Shown: in pieces, positions 12,367-23,233 of the stretch
Numbering within the stretch: the first letter of the stretch is position 1
Layout of the letters: every line of letters begins with the position of its first letter
Assembly (NCBI GenBank): GCA_958298945.1
Contig: OY282605.1
Location: forward strand, 123,438,267-123,502,266
Source: Atherix ibis
Lineage: Eukaryota; Arthropoda; Insecta; Diptera; Athericidae
Direction of reading: 5' to 3'
Length of the DNA: 64,000 nucleotides
Notes under the pieces: model-generated
Database searches by the model: none
Told to the model about the DNA's origin: nothing
What the model saw: the letters and a program-made list of their open reading frames with translations, nothing else
Position numbers and translations under genes: made by a program

Positions 12367-12561
12367 CTAATCAAGCCACTTGACTTGGACTAATTTGTCA
12401 TCTTGACAGTCGCTGATAACAGCGCTGAATCTAACCCCTACACCTGAAGGGTCCGTACGAATACGGAAACGCACACCCACCCGTAAATATTCCGATTTCA
12501 ATAAGAAAATCAGCAGAAAAAAATTATGAACGTACGTGAGAATGAAATATTTTCCGTGCAA
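12367..12561 (-). other. Open frame with a protein-like C-terminal half, unknown
   Basis: A 64-codon minus-strand frame. The first half is AT-driven hydrophobic sequence. The second half is more protein-like: RVGVRFRIRTDPSGVG and then FSAVISDCQDDKLVQVKWLD. The alternating charged/hydrophobic pattern resembles a small beta-barrel (Tudor- or chromo-like) but no diagnostic residues can be claimed. No acceptor site with a good pyrimidine tract was found in front of it. It may be a fragment of a transposon or an unrecognised exon. Confidence 0.25.
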
Positions 12562-13159
12562 TTATTAATATTGAAAAATGTTTGTAAATATTTATTCTAA
12601 TATGCTTCCTAGTTGCATTTTTGTGCAAAATTTATTTCTGTTCGGCTCAGACGCCTTCAAGTGCAACTTATCGTTGCGTTCATTTATGGCGGCACGAGTA
12701 CGCCACTGTTTGGTATTAGAGCTATTCCGAAGAAGGTGGTGGTTGTAATGGTGGTGTGTAGTCTACATTTAATTTTTTAAAATTTATTAGTAATTACTGT
12801 GCAAAGCTCTTGAATTCATTCTTTCACTTTACTTGGAATAAAATAAATTAACTGAAGGTGCGAAAAAAAATTATCTGGGAATTTTATGTAATGCGTACCT
12901 ATCTACACTGCAGGCCAAAAATATACAACCATCTTGATACCAACAAATTTTATTATTTTATCAAATATTAAAAAAAGAAGTTATAGTTTTCCTAAACATG
13001 CCAAGTTCGATTACCTGTTTCTCAGCAGATAAGAATAAATGTTTAATTTTTATTATGCTGATTTGACATTTACGCTGATAATTTAAAAAAAAAATGGGAT
13101 TAATCTAAAGTTGAAAAATTTAAGTTCTAATTGCCTAAAAATTTAAAAATATAGAACAA
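12562..13159. other. Noncoding, nothing recognised
   Basis: No gene or repeat seen. Confidence 0.55.
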
Positions 13160-13179
13160 TTAGCAAATGTCAGCCAACA

Positions 13180-13187
13180 TGACGTCA
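13180..13187. promoter_or_regulatory. Perfect CRE palindrome TGACGTCA
   Basis: Full 8-bp CREB/ATF site, the first of two 72 bp apart. Function is not shown by the sequence alone. Confidence 0.35.
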
Positions 13188-13251
13188 AAATGAAGCCAGA
13201 ATCCGCCCCGAATTTGGCTACCCATCAATATAGCACGACTGTGAATTTGAC

Positions 13252-13259
13252 TGACGTCA
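13252..13259. promoter_or_regulatory. Perfect CRE palindrome TGACGTCA
   Basis: Second full CREB/ATF palindrome, embedded in CTGACGTCAG. Confidence 0.35.
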
Positions 13260-13686
13260 GACACATTTTGGTCCGTCAGCTGAACCGTCAGCCACTGTCT
13301 CGCATCAGCAACATCTGCCATGCCATTCTTCGGTTGTATTCCTTATAGAAGGCACGTTCTTTTATTATAGTAATTAATTTTCTAAAAAAAAACTAACAAT
13401 TTGTAAAAAAAAGTTTTTAACATTTTTTTAGGCACATTTATTTGTAAATTGATTTTCCTATAACTGTAGAGCTTTATAAAGTCCTTTTTTTACTACAGAA
13501 TATAATTAAGAGCTATTTTTATAAATACTTCGTTTAATATAATATATTTGAGTATAGTGAAATATTAATTTGCTCAAATATGCTTTATAATTCATGAGTC
13601 TAGAGTTGTTTTCTGAGGTGGTAATCATATTTTGATATTTTGTATCAGACCTGGAACCTGAAGTTGCCTGCCGTAAAGAAATTAAA

Positions 13687-13920
13687 AGTTGGCTAACCGT
13701 TTAATAGCCTGACTTTCTGATCAATTATCATCAGACAACGCAAGCCACTTTGATAAAATTGGCTGACGGAAGCTGATGACTTTGGAACAGATTTGATTAA
13801 CGATTTTAACAAGTTGACTGACCATCTAATAACGTGAAAGTTCGTCAGGCGACGTCAGCCATCAGCCACTTATCAATTTGATTGAGAGTCTATTAACACT
13901 TTCCCAGTATCTGAAATTCG
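13687..13920. repeat. Degenerate tandem duplication, ~122-bp unit
   Basis: AGTTGGCTAACCGTTTAATA at 13687 aligns with AGTTGACTGACCATCTAATA at 13812. AGCCACTT at 13743 aligns with AGCCACTT at 13864. Both pairs give a period of 121-125 bp. Pentamers GTCAG/CTGAC are frequent here and also at 13.17-13.31 kb, so a third, older unit may lie there. Confidence 0.5.
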
Positions 13921-14398
13921 GTGAGAATTAAATAAAAGGCATGCAACACCTGTGTTCCTACAACGGTCAAAAAGTGATTGAGAGTAGATGGTCTATTTGG
14001 ACACGTGGTGGTTTGGTAACCGTAGGTACACTATCAAATTAAAATAGAAAGATTGTATATTTGGACTACTGAGGATTTTAAAAATATACTCTGAACGGAA
14101 ACAGTTCTTTGGATCTAAAAGAAGAAACTGCGTGCGTCGTAGTGCTGAAAAGAAAATGCTGCCGGAAGCTATGGTGACAACCGTGGAGCTTGGTGGTGGT
14201 TTGATTATTGTTTTGAGTTCATTTTTATACAGATAGACTTGAAGAAATTAAAAAAGAATATAATTTTATCAGGACTTCCGTTAATTTTTTAGAAAATTAT
14301 AGATTCCAAAGATAGTTCCTAATTTTGTAGAGATTTGCTATAAAATAAAATAAAACAAAAAGACATTTTTTAAAATGTGGCAACCACAATCACCCAAT

Positions 14399-14440
14399 AT
14401 CACTGTCAATCCTCCAAGATCACTGTCAATCCTGTAAGAT
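14399..14440. repeat. Two tandem 20-bp units
   Basis: ATCACTGTCAATCCTCCAAG is followed immediately by ATCACTGTCAATCCTGTAAG, two substitutions apart. Confidence 0.85.
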
Positions 14441-16352
14441 AGTCTTATAGAGGATTATTTTGCAATGCTGGAATAATATCTAAGAGTACACGATAGAAAA
14501 AACTAATCGACCTAACGTCTATAATCGTACAAGCTCTTGTAGACTTGTCACGAAACGCAAAATTCTTTTTTTTTCTAATCTTAAAATACAAATACAAATA
14601 TTGTATTTTTAATTTGATAATAAAAATAAATTTGTTATAAAATGTTTTTTTTTCATATTTAAGTTTAAAATCAAAATAATTTACTTATTTGCTCCCTGAT
14701 ACAAGAGTGACCGCATCGTTTTGGGCTGCAGTGTACGTACAGTTTAGAGTGCCTAGTAGGTCTCAGAATCATTAGCAGATCTTTGTTAGTATTGCGTCGT
14801 CAACTAATAGCTAGTCAGTGGTTATCTACTATCGCAGCTTCGTGTTCAAAAGGCATATTGATATCGCTGAATACTATATACCATATTATGGGGCACTTAA
14901 TTATTTTTAACTATTTCTCATTAAACAATCTATAATCTAAATGGGCTATCTTTTTCTTTATTTTAGAGATTTTTCCTTTTCTATCTTGATCATTACTGTT
15001 TCTAGTTGCACTGGTCTCTGGAGAAAAAAAAATCTCGTTAACAATGTACTCGAATAAACACTATTGTATCTATAAATATCCCCCGGAGGGCATATGTCTT
15101 TCCATTAGCTGTGCATCTCTTTCTATTCATTGTCACACTTCTATGTGGAAATAGAATATGTTAATTCGCACGTGTTTTAACATTTATTATCATATATTGT
15201 GATTTTCATTATTTATAATAATAATATTAATTTAATTATTGTGATTTTCATTATTTACTTAGTCTAACTAAACTCCGAGCTGATACCGTTTCTATGCCAA
15301 GCAATAAAAACAAAATGCAATATTTTTAAATAATCTGTATAACTTTGTGTGGACTTTATAAAATAATTATTAAATGCAATGTAAAAGAATTCGATCCTGC
15401 ACATATTTGCAATCTGTTGTCATTAACGTTGTGCACGCAGCTGATAGATAAGAAGTTTGATTGCATTTTAATGCACAATTAAAACTCAAATCAAATAGAA
15501 AAAAAACTACTCTAGGTCGAACTAACTAGCACTTCATGTGCTCTTAGAATAATTTACAACGAGAGCTTAATTATTACTTTAGGAAATTTCAATATTGACT
15601 TAATATCGTGTTTGATTTTTGTTTAACTATTTCCTGATAAGAAATAATGTTCATATAAAAACAAATTCTATGTGATAACGACTAGAAAATATTGAGAATT
15701 ATTTGCATTTTTTCTCATTTAAAAAAAAAAACTATTTTTAGTTTTATTACTAAAAATATCCTTAAAAAAAAAACTTAGAAAATGCTTCTGTTCGTATTTT
15801 TCGAGAGCTTATTCTATTACTCGTATAAACAGTCATGGCAAAATATAATTGACATTCAAATGTTTATATTATAATCTCAGAAATATGATTCAAATGAAAT
15901 ATTTCTTTAATTTTTTATGATTTTATTACACACACATTACGCCCAATCACAATTTTCTTTAATTTAATAAAAGAATTTAAGCTTACTTTTTTTTAATAAT
16001 AAATTTAAAAAAATAAATAAAGTCTAGAGAAAGGCTTATCTGTGTTTCCTTTATTAGGTATAACACGATAGAAGACAATTGGGGATTTTTCTCTATAAAT
16101 GTAACAAATACTATTTCTACAGATGCAAAAAATTCAGGGTGCCTAAAACTGGTTCCATGATTGTACATTATTCTCAAAACGAGAGTTTCTCCAAATACGA
16201 GCAGAGATGGTTGAAGGTAGGTAAGTTGGGGATAGATCAGTAAAGGATTCAGTCGATCAGTAAAGTATTAAGTTGATACTGAATAAATTGCAAATTTTTG
16301 ATAATATAGAATTTCTTTAAAATAAATTATAAACAAGAGTTATCGAAATTGA
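14441..16352. other. Noncoding with a 21-bp direct repeat
   Basis: TATTGTGATTTTCATTATTT occurs at 15195 and 15237 (period 42). Otherwise nothing recognised. Confidence 0.55.
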
Positions 16353-16415
16353 TTTATAGTAATTTATTTGGTGAATTCATATTGTTTATGAATTCACCAA
16401 ATAAATTACTATAAA
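16353..16415. repeat. Perfect 29-bp palindrome, 5-nt loop
   Basis: The left arm 16353-16381 and right arm 16387-16415 are exact reverse complements around the loop TTGTT. The arm includes TTTGGTGAATTCATA. Arms this long and identical with so short a loop indicate a snap-back (template-switch) event and not transposon ends. Confidence 0.95.
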
Positions 16416-16758
16416 AACGTCAAAATACTTAACATGCACATGGTCCTAAATATGCTCTTAAATTCGTATAATTTATATTTATTTTACTTCATTAATTATA
16501 AAATTTAGAGTGACTTTTAAAAAATCAGCTTTCAATAATAAATGAAAGAAAGGACTTTTTTAAATGATTTTATTTAATGATGATTAAAGTGATGTTTTTT
16601 AATTAAGACGCAGAATATTGCCGAGATCCTCAAAATTGATGGTTCTTAAGATCAGTTTTGATTGAAAACTAAAAAATCGCTTGTAAAGAACAATTTCAAT
16701 AATAAATTTTCATTATTAAAAAAATAATAAAATAAGCTCGGATAGTAATAGATACCGG

Positions 16759-17645
16759 ATCATCCATTTTGGAGTTCGAAAAGTACAATATTGTCATACA
16801 ACAGTTGTTAAGAATATTTGTTATCGTATCTAAAAAAAAATTTGTTAGGTAGAAGTTTGTCATTTTACACCATGGATCCATCAAGAGACCACAGATTTCT
16901 GGGAAGATACATCGATTTGGTACTCGAAAAGTCGGCTTTCTACGCTGATTTTTTTCTTTATCGAGAAGCCTCATATCACGCTTGGTGGATTCGCCCATCA
17001 GCAAAGTTGCAGTATATACGGTTCCAAAGACTCACAAGTAACTATGACGAACCCATTATATCGGCGAAGGAAATAATTACCTAGTGTGCATATCGTTCTT
17101 AAGGTGTTATTGGGCCAAACTTCTTTTAAAACGAAGAATGAAAGATTCTGAACTCTATGGCTATATGATACCAATTTTTTTTTGACATAAACTTGAGAAT
17201 TTTAGTCTGGATCAAATGTGGTTTTAAGAATAAGGTACCATGAGCCATACAGCACGACAAATTTCTCTGTAGCTCATTGCTTCCAAAGCGCAAAAAGTTT
17301 CCAGAACGCGCAATTTTAAGATTTGGTGATGTGAATTGGTCTCCAAGATCGTGCTGTTGGGCTAATTATTGTAAAACGATAGTATTTTTACAAAAATATC
17401 CCTCAGTTTTAGAAAATTTAAAAACTCTCAGCCTTCAAGTATTTGCCGTATAACAGCCCGAACCATTTCAAAAAGTCATCAAAGAATACGTCCCTATTCT
17501 GAAAGAAGGCTCGTGCTCCCTATTTAAATAAAAGTATTTTTAGTATTTTTGGCAATATCTTTTAAATATAACGAATTTTATGAAAATCTATATTCTAAGT
17601 ATATTTTATTTAACTTTACTTTCCAAAAAGCAAATTGGATAACAC
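16759..17645 (+). mobile_element. Mariner fossil C (internally deleted)
   Basis: The 5' end near 16759 reads CATCCATTTTGG, resembling the inverted end TTATCCAATTT. A start codon at 16872 opens MDPSRDHRFLGRYIDLVLEK, in which RYIDLVLEK equals the mariner 'R-YADLVLEQ' segment. It is followed within a few residues by the remains of the SDEAHF block and a TLGGF / SIYGSKDSQVTM stretch matching 'LGGYVNKQNCRIWGSENPQV'. Downstream are remnants of the third catalytic block and of 'VISRFGDVNWPPRSCDL' (17310-17360). The 3' end is at 17628-17645 (AAGCAAATTGGATAACAC). Several frameshifts; inactive. Same N-terminal deletion as copies A and G. Confidence 0.8.
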
Positions 17646-19286
17646 TTTATCTTGAAATAAAATGTCATATTTTATCAAAATAATATTAAAAATATCCTGA
17701 GTTTCGTTGTAATTAGATTTAAGTGTATTTGCTACAAAGTATGATTAATTTATTTTTAAACATAAGTGCTTCAAAAATTTCTAACACTTAATATTGTTTG
17801 TCTAATATTTATGTGCAACCGTCAATATGAATGGGCAATTTTTTTCAATATTTTTAATTTATTATTTGTTTATGTAATGGCATTTGAAGAGAATTACTTT
17901 ATATTTTACGCACTAAAATTTAAATCGTGTTTTTTCTGAAGGCACGATTTTTCTTTTAATTGCAGCATAAACACGATCGTGCAACAAAGTTGCGCACAAA
18001 AGACTGTTTTATTTATGCTCAAATAGGTCTCTTTAGTGCTATGCTATTTATCCAGTTAAACTAAATTTTATTTAAAAACATAAACACACTTTATCGATGC
18101 TATATGGAATTCAGCCGTAACTTATGAGTGTGCTTGGGTTTCAACTGTCTCAAAAAATACTTTCCGACATGGCCAAGACGACGAGACTATCGATATCGAC
18201 GAATACCATTAAATAAATGATAGGAGGTGGCAACACAAAAATTTCTTTCTCATGTACATAGCCTACAATCTAATATTGAATCGTAAAAAATCTATTATTT
18301 ATAATTTGTTTATTTAATAAAGCAAACGTTCGTACAAGGCTCAGTATTTACGAATTAATGACAAAGTAAGTGGACTTAGAATATTAGAACAGAAAAGTTG
18401 TCAAGTCGATAATAACCCAATTAGAATTATGGGGGAGCGAATTATACTCAACCATTGGAATTGGAAATTTTTAATTATAAATTCAATAATTTTAATTAAT
18501 TTGTCGATAGTCTTGGGATTTTGTTATTAATCATAACAACAGATTAGAAAAGCTAATATGTCATAAATATTTTTCTTAAGTGTTTAAGGAACAAATATGC
18601 TATTGTGAATGAGCTAATTTTGTAAAATATCAAACATGACTCAATAAATAAAAAAATATAAAGTTTTAGATTTACGCACATGCAATTGTGTTCTCGGTTT
18701 TTTATATGAAATTTTCAATCAAAGAAGTCAGCGCATAATTATTGCTGTGATTTTTTCTATAATTGAATTTTAAAGAATTTATTTATTAGCGATTGGACTG
18801 ATTTGGATAGTTACTATTGAAACTTCTCCAAAGGAGACTGGATCAATAACGACACCAACAGAACAATCTGTAAAGGGATAGTTCCTAACAGAGTGCAAAA
18901 GTTCCTCACATAATCTCAATAAACTTGGTTATTTGGATGTCAAATTCATAAATAATATAATTTCTAACAAATAGTAAATCTATATAATTTTTTTTATTTT
19001 TTATTTCTAGTAACTCTCAACTAACAACAAGTAAAAAATTCGACCAAATACCGCTTGTATTAAAAGTTCCAATTTCAATTATTATTAAAAACTCATTTTA
19101 GTTAAAAAATCATTTTCTAAAATTCATAATTATATTTGTAACTGAGCTACACAGAAGCGTACGTATCTTTATTGGTACCCTACCCTAACTCTGGCTAGTA
19201 TTATTCATATTGTAGTCATTTCCTTTTCAAAATTCTTTTCACAAAAATTAATAAATGTTGTTTAAGTTTTATAAAAAGGATCAACA
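17646..19286. other. Noncoding, nothing recognised
   Basis: AT-rich sequence with no supported feature. Confidence 0.6.
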
Positions 19287-20052
19287 TGAAAGTAAAAAAA
19301 TATAAATTGAATACAAAAGTTGATTTGAAATTATAAATTAAATATTTTTATATAGAGGATTTTATAAAAATAAAAATTCAATATAAAAACGAAAGTTGAA
19401 CAGAAAAGTTGCATACAAAAAAATGAAAGGAAAAGTTTCAGATATGAATTGGACACCAAATTTCAATATAAAAACTGAAATCGAAATTTTAACAGAACAG
19501 TTGAACAAAAAAGTTGAATACAAAAGTTGAACACAGAAGTTGACCACAATAGTTGAATAAAAATATTGACCAGAAAATTTGAACACATAAAATGTATATC
19601 AATTTTAACAAAAAATTTTAATATACAAATTGAAAACGACCAAAAATACGAACAGTTGACCAAAAAAGTTGAACACAGAATTTGAACACAAACTATGAGT
19701 ACTAAAATTGCCCAAAAAAGTTAAAACACAAAATTTCAATATACAAATTTAAAAAAAAACCAGTTGAACATATAAATTGAACGCCAAATTTGAACACAGA
19801 AATTACACTTTGGATTTGAATACAGAATGTGGTAACAAAAATTGACCACTAAATTTTGATGTAAATTTTTAAAATGAAAACTGAACATAAAAGTTGACTA
19901 TAAATTGAACATCAAAAGTGAAAACAAAATTTTAATACAAAAGCTGAACAAATAAGTTAAATTGAACAATAGAGATAAAAACAAAAGTTCAATATAAAAG
20001 TTGAAAACGAAAGTTGAACATAAAAGTTGAATAAGAAAATTAAACAAAAAAT
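19287..20052. repeat. Degenerate ~12-bp minisatellite
   Basis: About 765 bp built from diverged units close to AAAAGTTGAACA (variants ATAAAAGTTGAA, CAGAAGTTGACC, CAAAATTTGAAC). The phase is often kept at 12 bp, so the minus-strand translation shows a four-residue pattern (STFL / FNFS / VQLL). The minus-strand open frames at 19362-19663 come from this pattern and are not genes. Confidence 0.8.
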
Positions 20053-20165
20053 TAGTGTCCCTTGTCACACAAATTCAGCTTTTTACTATCAATATTTTTT
20101 TTTACTATCAATTATATAATACATCATTTCAGGTAATTAATCATTTACAAATATGAGAGAATATC

Positions 20166-20253
20166 TTAAAGTACATAAACTCTTCTGATCAATTTTTAAT
20201 TGATCAGAAGAGTTTATGTACTTTAAATAGTACATAAACTCTTCTGATCAATT
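20166..20253. repeat. Three-arm palindrome (forward, reverse, forward)
   Basis: Arm 1 (20166-20194) and arm 2 (20198-20226) are exact 29-bp reverse complements around a TTT loop. A third segment (20229-20253) repeats 25 bases of arm 1 in forward orientation, so arms 2 and 3 form a second hairpin. The core is AGTACATAAACTCTTCTGAT. Confidence 0.95.
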
Positions 20254-22389
20254 AAAATTATCTAATCACTGTCCTTAAAAATAATATGTTTTTTTCTGTA
20301 AATTTCCAATTTTTTTTCTCGAGTTAACTATTAATTTAAGCCATTTAGATACTACAAAAATTTGGGAAAATATTTCTCTTCTCCTTTATTCATGTAGGAA
20401 GGAAATTTTTGATAATTTATGATGTGTTACCGAAAAATTGTTGCTCTGTAATTTGATCCCAAGGAGCACAGTTGGACGTCTCGTCAAATTGCTCCATTGA
20501 ATCTTCGACGATTTTTTACATGAAAAGTACACCAACTCACATTTCATAATTATTATGTTCTTTTCTGCACAATTTCTGAATATATGAACGTGTACTCGTA
20601 CATGAACCGAACCGGCTTCCGTTTTCTGTTCAACATTCAACTTTATTAAATTCTAAATTTATGCAATGGAGCAGTTTTGATTATGAAAATCGTATGCACA
20701 CAGCATATTGGTAATCTTTTGTTAATAATAATCAGACATAAAAATATTATATGAGCGGCTGGAATTTATTTGATTTAAAATAAGGACGAACAATTGTCGT
20801 TGCAAATTATTTTCATACAAAATGATATTCAGAATACTTGGAAATTGTTCATGGTAAGACGAACGACGCTTATACATTGTTGGCGATTATGGACCACTTT
20901 TGCGAATCAAGGGCATATCGGACATTGCCAAATTGTGTATTTTGTCTGCCGCAAAAATGTTAGACAAAACGAAAAAAAATCCATTACATTTTTAGTTGGT
21001 CAGCGATAATTTTAATCAACATTATCGACAAAGAGTTGATTAACTGTCTAAGACGCTTACGTCGTCTCTTAAGTTGTTGAATGTGCATACGAGTTTTAAC
21101 AGGAAGTTGGCCGTATACAAAGTTGTATGGTGATTTACCAGACGAAAACAAAACAAAAGCTGGTAATTATCAAACTGATTACGAAGTTGATTTTATAACA
21201 GAATTGAGAGGGCATTTTATATTTGGATCTATCCTGAATGGTTTCGAGTTCCGAATCTGATACAGGCAGTGAATAGCCAAGAAAAAAATGGGTGATTCTT
21301 TGACCGATAATCATAGCAATGGAAAAAGGAGGATAAAAATGTGTCCATTGGAAAAAGTGATATTTCTTATGATCATCGTAACAAAATCAACAACTTAATT
21401 GGGCATTCAGTAACGAAATCTCCGATCGTCAAAGCACCCAAACTTCGATGCTAAATAGAACTACTCTAAGCGATATCGATTTGAGACCAGTCACATGGGA
21501 TTAGCAACTTTCATTCCGTGTCAAATTTCGTTGTTTATACTAACAGCCAAACTTAGCAACACAATACAAGACCGCAAGAACTTGTTGATCGAATAGGTGT
21601 AGATGCTGTGGAAGCGTTGTCGATAGTCACTACACAAAATGCCGAAATGTTCTCTTATCGAAATCCGCATACTTTGTTTCATAAATAATCGCTAAACCAC
21701 ATCTGGACACATGCTTCGACATCGCGACATCTAACAATTAAATTTTATTCAATTTTTATTAATATTTTTATTAAAGAACCATTTATTGAGACCCCATAAA
21801 AGCCACTCTTTGTATAATAATTAATACGATTCTCTGATAGCGTGACGGTTAAAGTTTAGTGATTCGATGCGGTTTTTAATTTTACGAACTGTTGATGTTA
21901 ATTATGTAGTCAATATGTTTATCATCGTCAAGTGCGATTAAATATTGTTTAGATAAATGATATCTTAAAAAAAATATCTTATTTGTTTAGATTTATCGTC
22001 AAATATTTTGAAAAAATTGTTGTTTTTTTTTGAAAGTGCTACACCAGTTAAAGAAGGAATATTTGATTTTTAACAAGTATGCCATTTATAAATTAATTTT
22101 TCAATATTAATTCAAAATTTGAGCAAAAAAGGTAGCCAAAGAAATTGCGAACTCTTCAAACTGAGCACTGCTGAAGTAAAACTGCACTCACACCATGATA
22201 GAACAATTCCGCGCATTACTTGAGAACATTGGAAATGGAACGCTTCACTGTTGTGAATGCCTCTTGTAAATAGGTAGTATCTGTTGGGATAAAATCCTAT
22301 GACTTGCGTTTTAAAATAACTTGAATTCATCGTTAAAAATTCAATTATTTATCAATTGGAATTTGGTTAGAAATTTTATTTTGGTGGAA
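20254..22389. other. Noncoding, a possible unassigned mobile-element remnant
   Basis: Between 20.8 and 21.7 kb are short protein-like stretches (for example EALSIVTTQNAEMFSYRNP near 21.6 kb) interrupted by stops. They do not align with the mariner family nearby as far as I can see. No supported gene. Confidence 0.4.
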
Positions 22390-22970
22390 TAGAAGTTCCG
22401 ATAGGGTTAGCTGTCAAACCAACTGTCATTTGTCAAAGTTTGTTATTATTTTTTACTCAATATAGTTTCATTATGAAAAGACATACGCTTAAAGAGGAAT
22501 TCCGAATTTATACAATATTGCTTCGAAAGCAAATTTGTATTTTGTGTGATGCATATTTTTGGCATAGTTTTGTTAACTAGCAAAATTTATACTTTTGGAG
22601 TGAGAGAAATCCATAGGAGATATTGCGGACGCGGTTGCATTCACAAAAAGTCATATTTTGGAGTTAACACGACGACGGCATTGTCGATTCCTATTTCTTC
22701 AAAAAATGAGCCCGAAACTCGTACTGCAGTAACGGGTCATAATCAACGAATATTTTTTGAAAACACGGCGGACATTGCAGGTTGGCGCTACCATCGATTT
22801 TCCGTAGACACAACTTGGCAACAACGGGGCTTAACATAAAAGACCGGTTAATTGGCCTCCAAGATCATCCAATGGGACATTGCGGAGAACTATTTTACTG
22901 AGTCTGATGCGAAGAGCTTTAAGGAACTTATTTTTATAAACCATAAAAAAGTCCTTTTCAAAAATTTTAT
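22390..22970 (+). mobile_element. Mariner fossil E (different lineage)
   Basis: One plus frame near 22545-22620 reads DAYFWHSFVN, stop, QNLYFWSERNP. This matches 'DEAHFWLNGFVNKQN-RFWS--NP', the second catalytic block of mariner transposase. HSQKVIFW ('HPEKVTVW') and DSYFFKK ('GPYFF--') follow. Near 22845 a frame gives RPVNWPPRSS, the 'GPVNWPPRSCDLTP' block before the third catalytic Asp. The tryptophan in DAYFW and the NWPPRSS block point to a lineage distinct from copies A-C. Multiple stops; inactive. Confidence 0.75.
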
Positions 22971-23084
22971 TTGAAACATTTTACATTTTCATTAGTTTGC
23001 AATGTTTCACTCCCTGAAAGAGGTTCGTCTCGGCCCTCCAAAAATGCTTTATGGTATGATCCGCGTAAGCACATTAAAAATTTT

Positions 23085-23233
23085 TGTCAAAGAGCAATCT
23101 GGCAACACTGCAAAAATGCAACTTAACTTATCATTACCGAACGAGATTGAATTCTACGTCTACACGTATGAGGGACTAACATGCAAGCTAAGAGGAGAGA
23201 AAGTACACAGTGTTGCCAGATTGCTCTTTGACA
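23085..23233. repeat. 26-bp perfect inverted repeat, 97-bp spacer
   Basis: TGTCAAAGAGCAATCTGGCA... (23085-23110) is the exact reverse complement of 23208-23233. With a total length of 149 bp it has the dimensions of a MITE, but I see no clear target duplication. A hairpin-type inverted duplication is the alternative. Confidence 0.8.

Noticed and set aside
16696..17004. 102-codon minus-strand frame
   Set aside because: It is the antisense of mariner copy C, whose plus-strand motifs are clear.
19362..19663. Minus-strand frames with repeated STF/FNF residues
   Set aside because: Produced by the 12-bp minisatellite; no start context or domain.
20794..21720. Further mariner copy
   Set aside because: Some stretches look protein-like, but none of the catalytic blocks could be placed with confidence.
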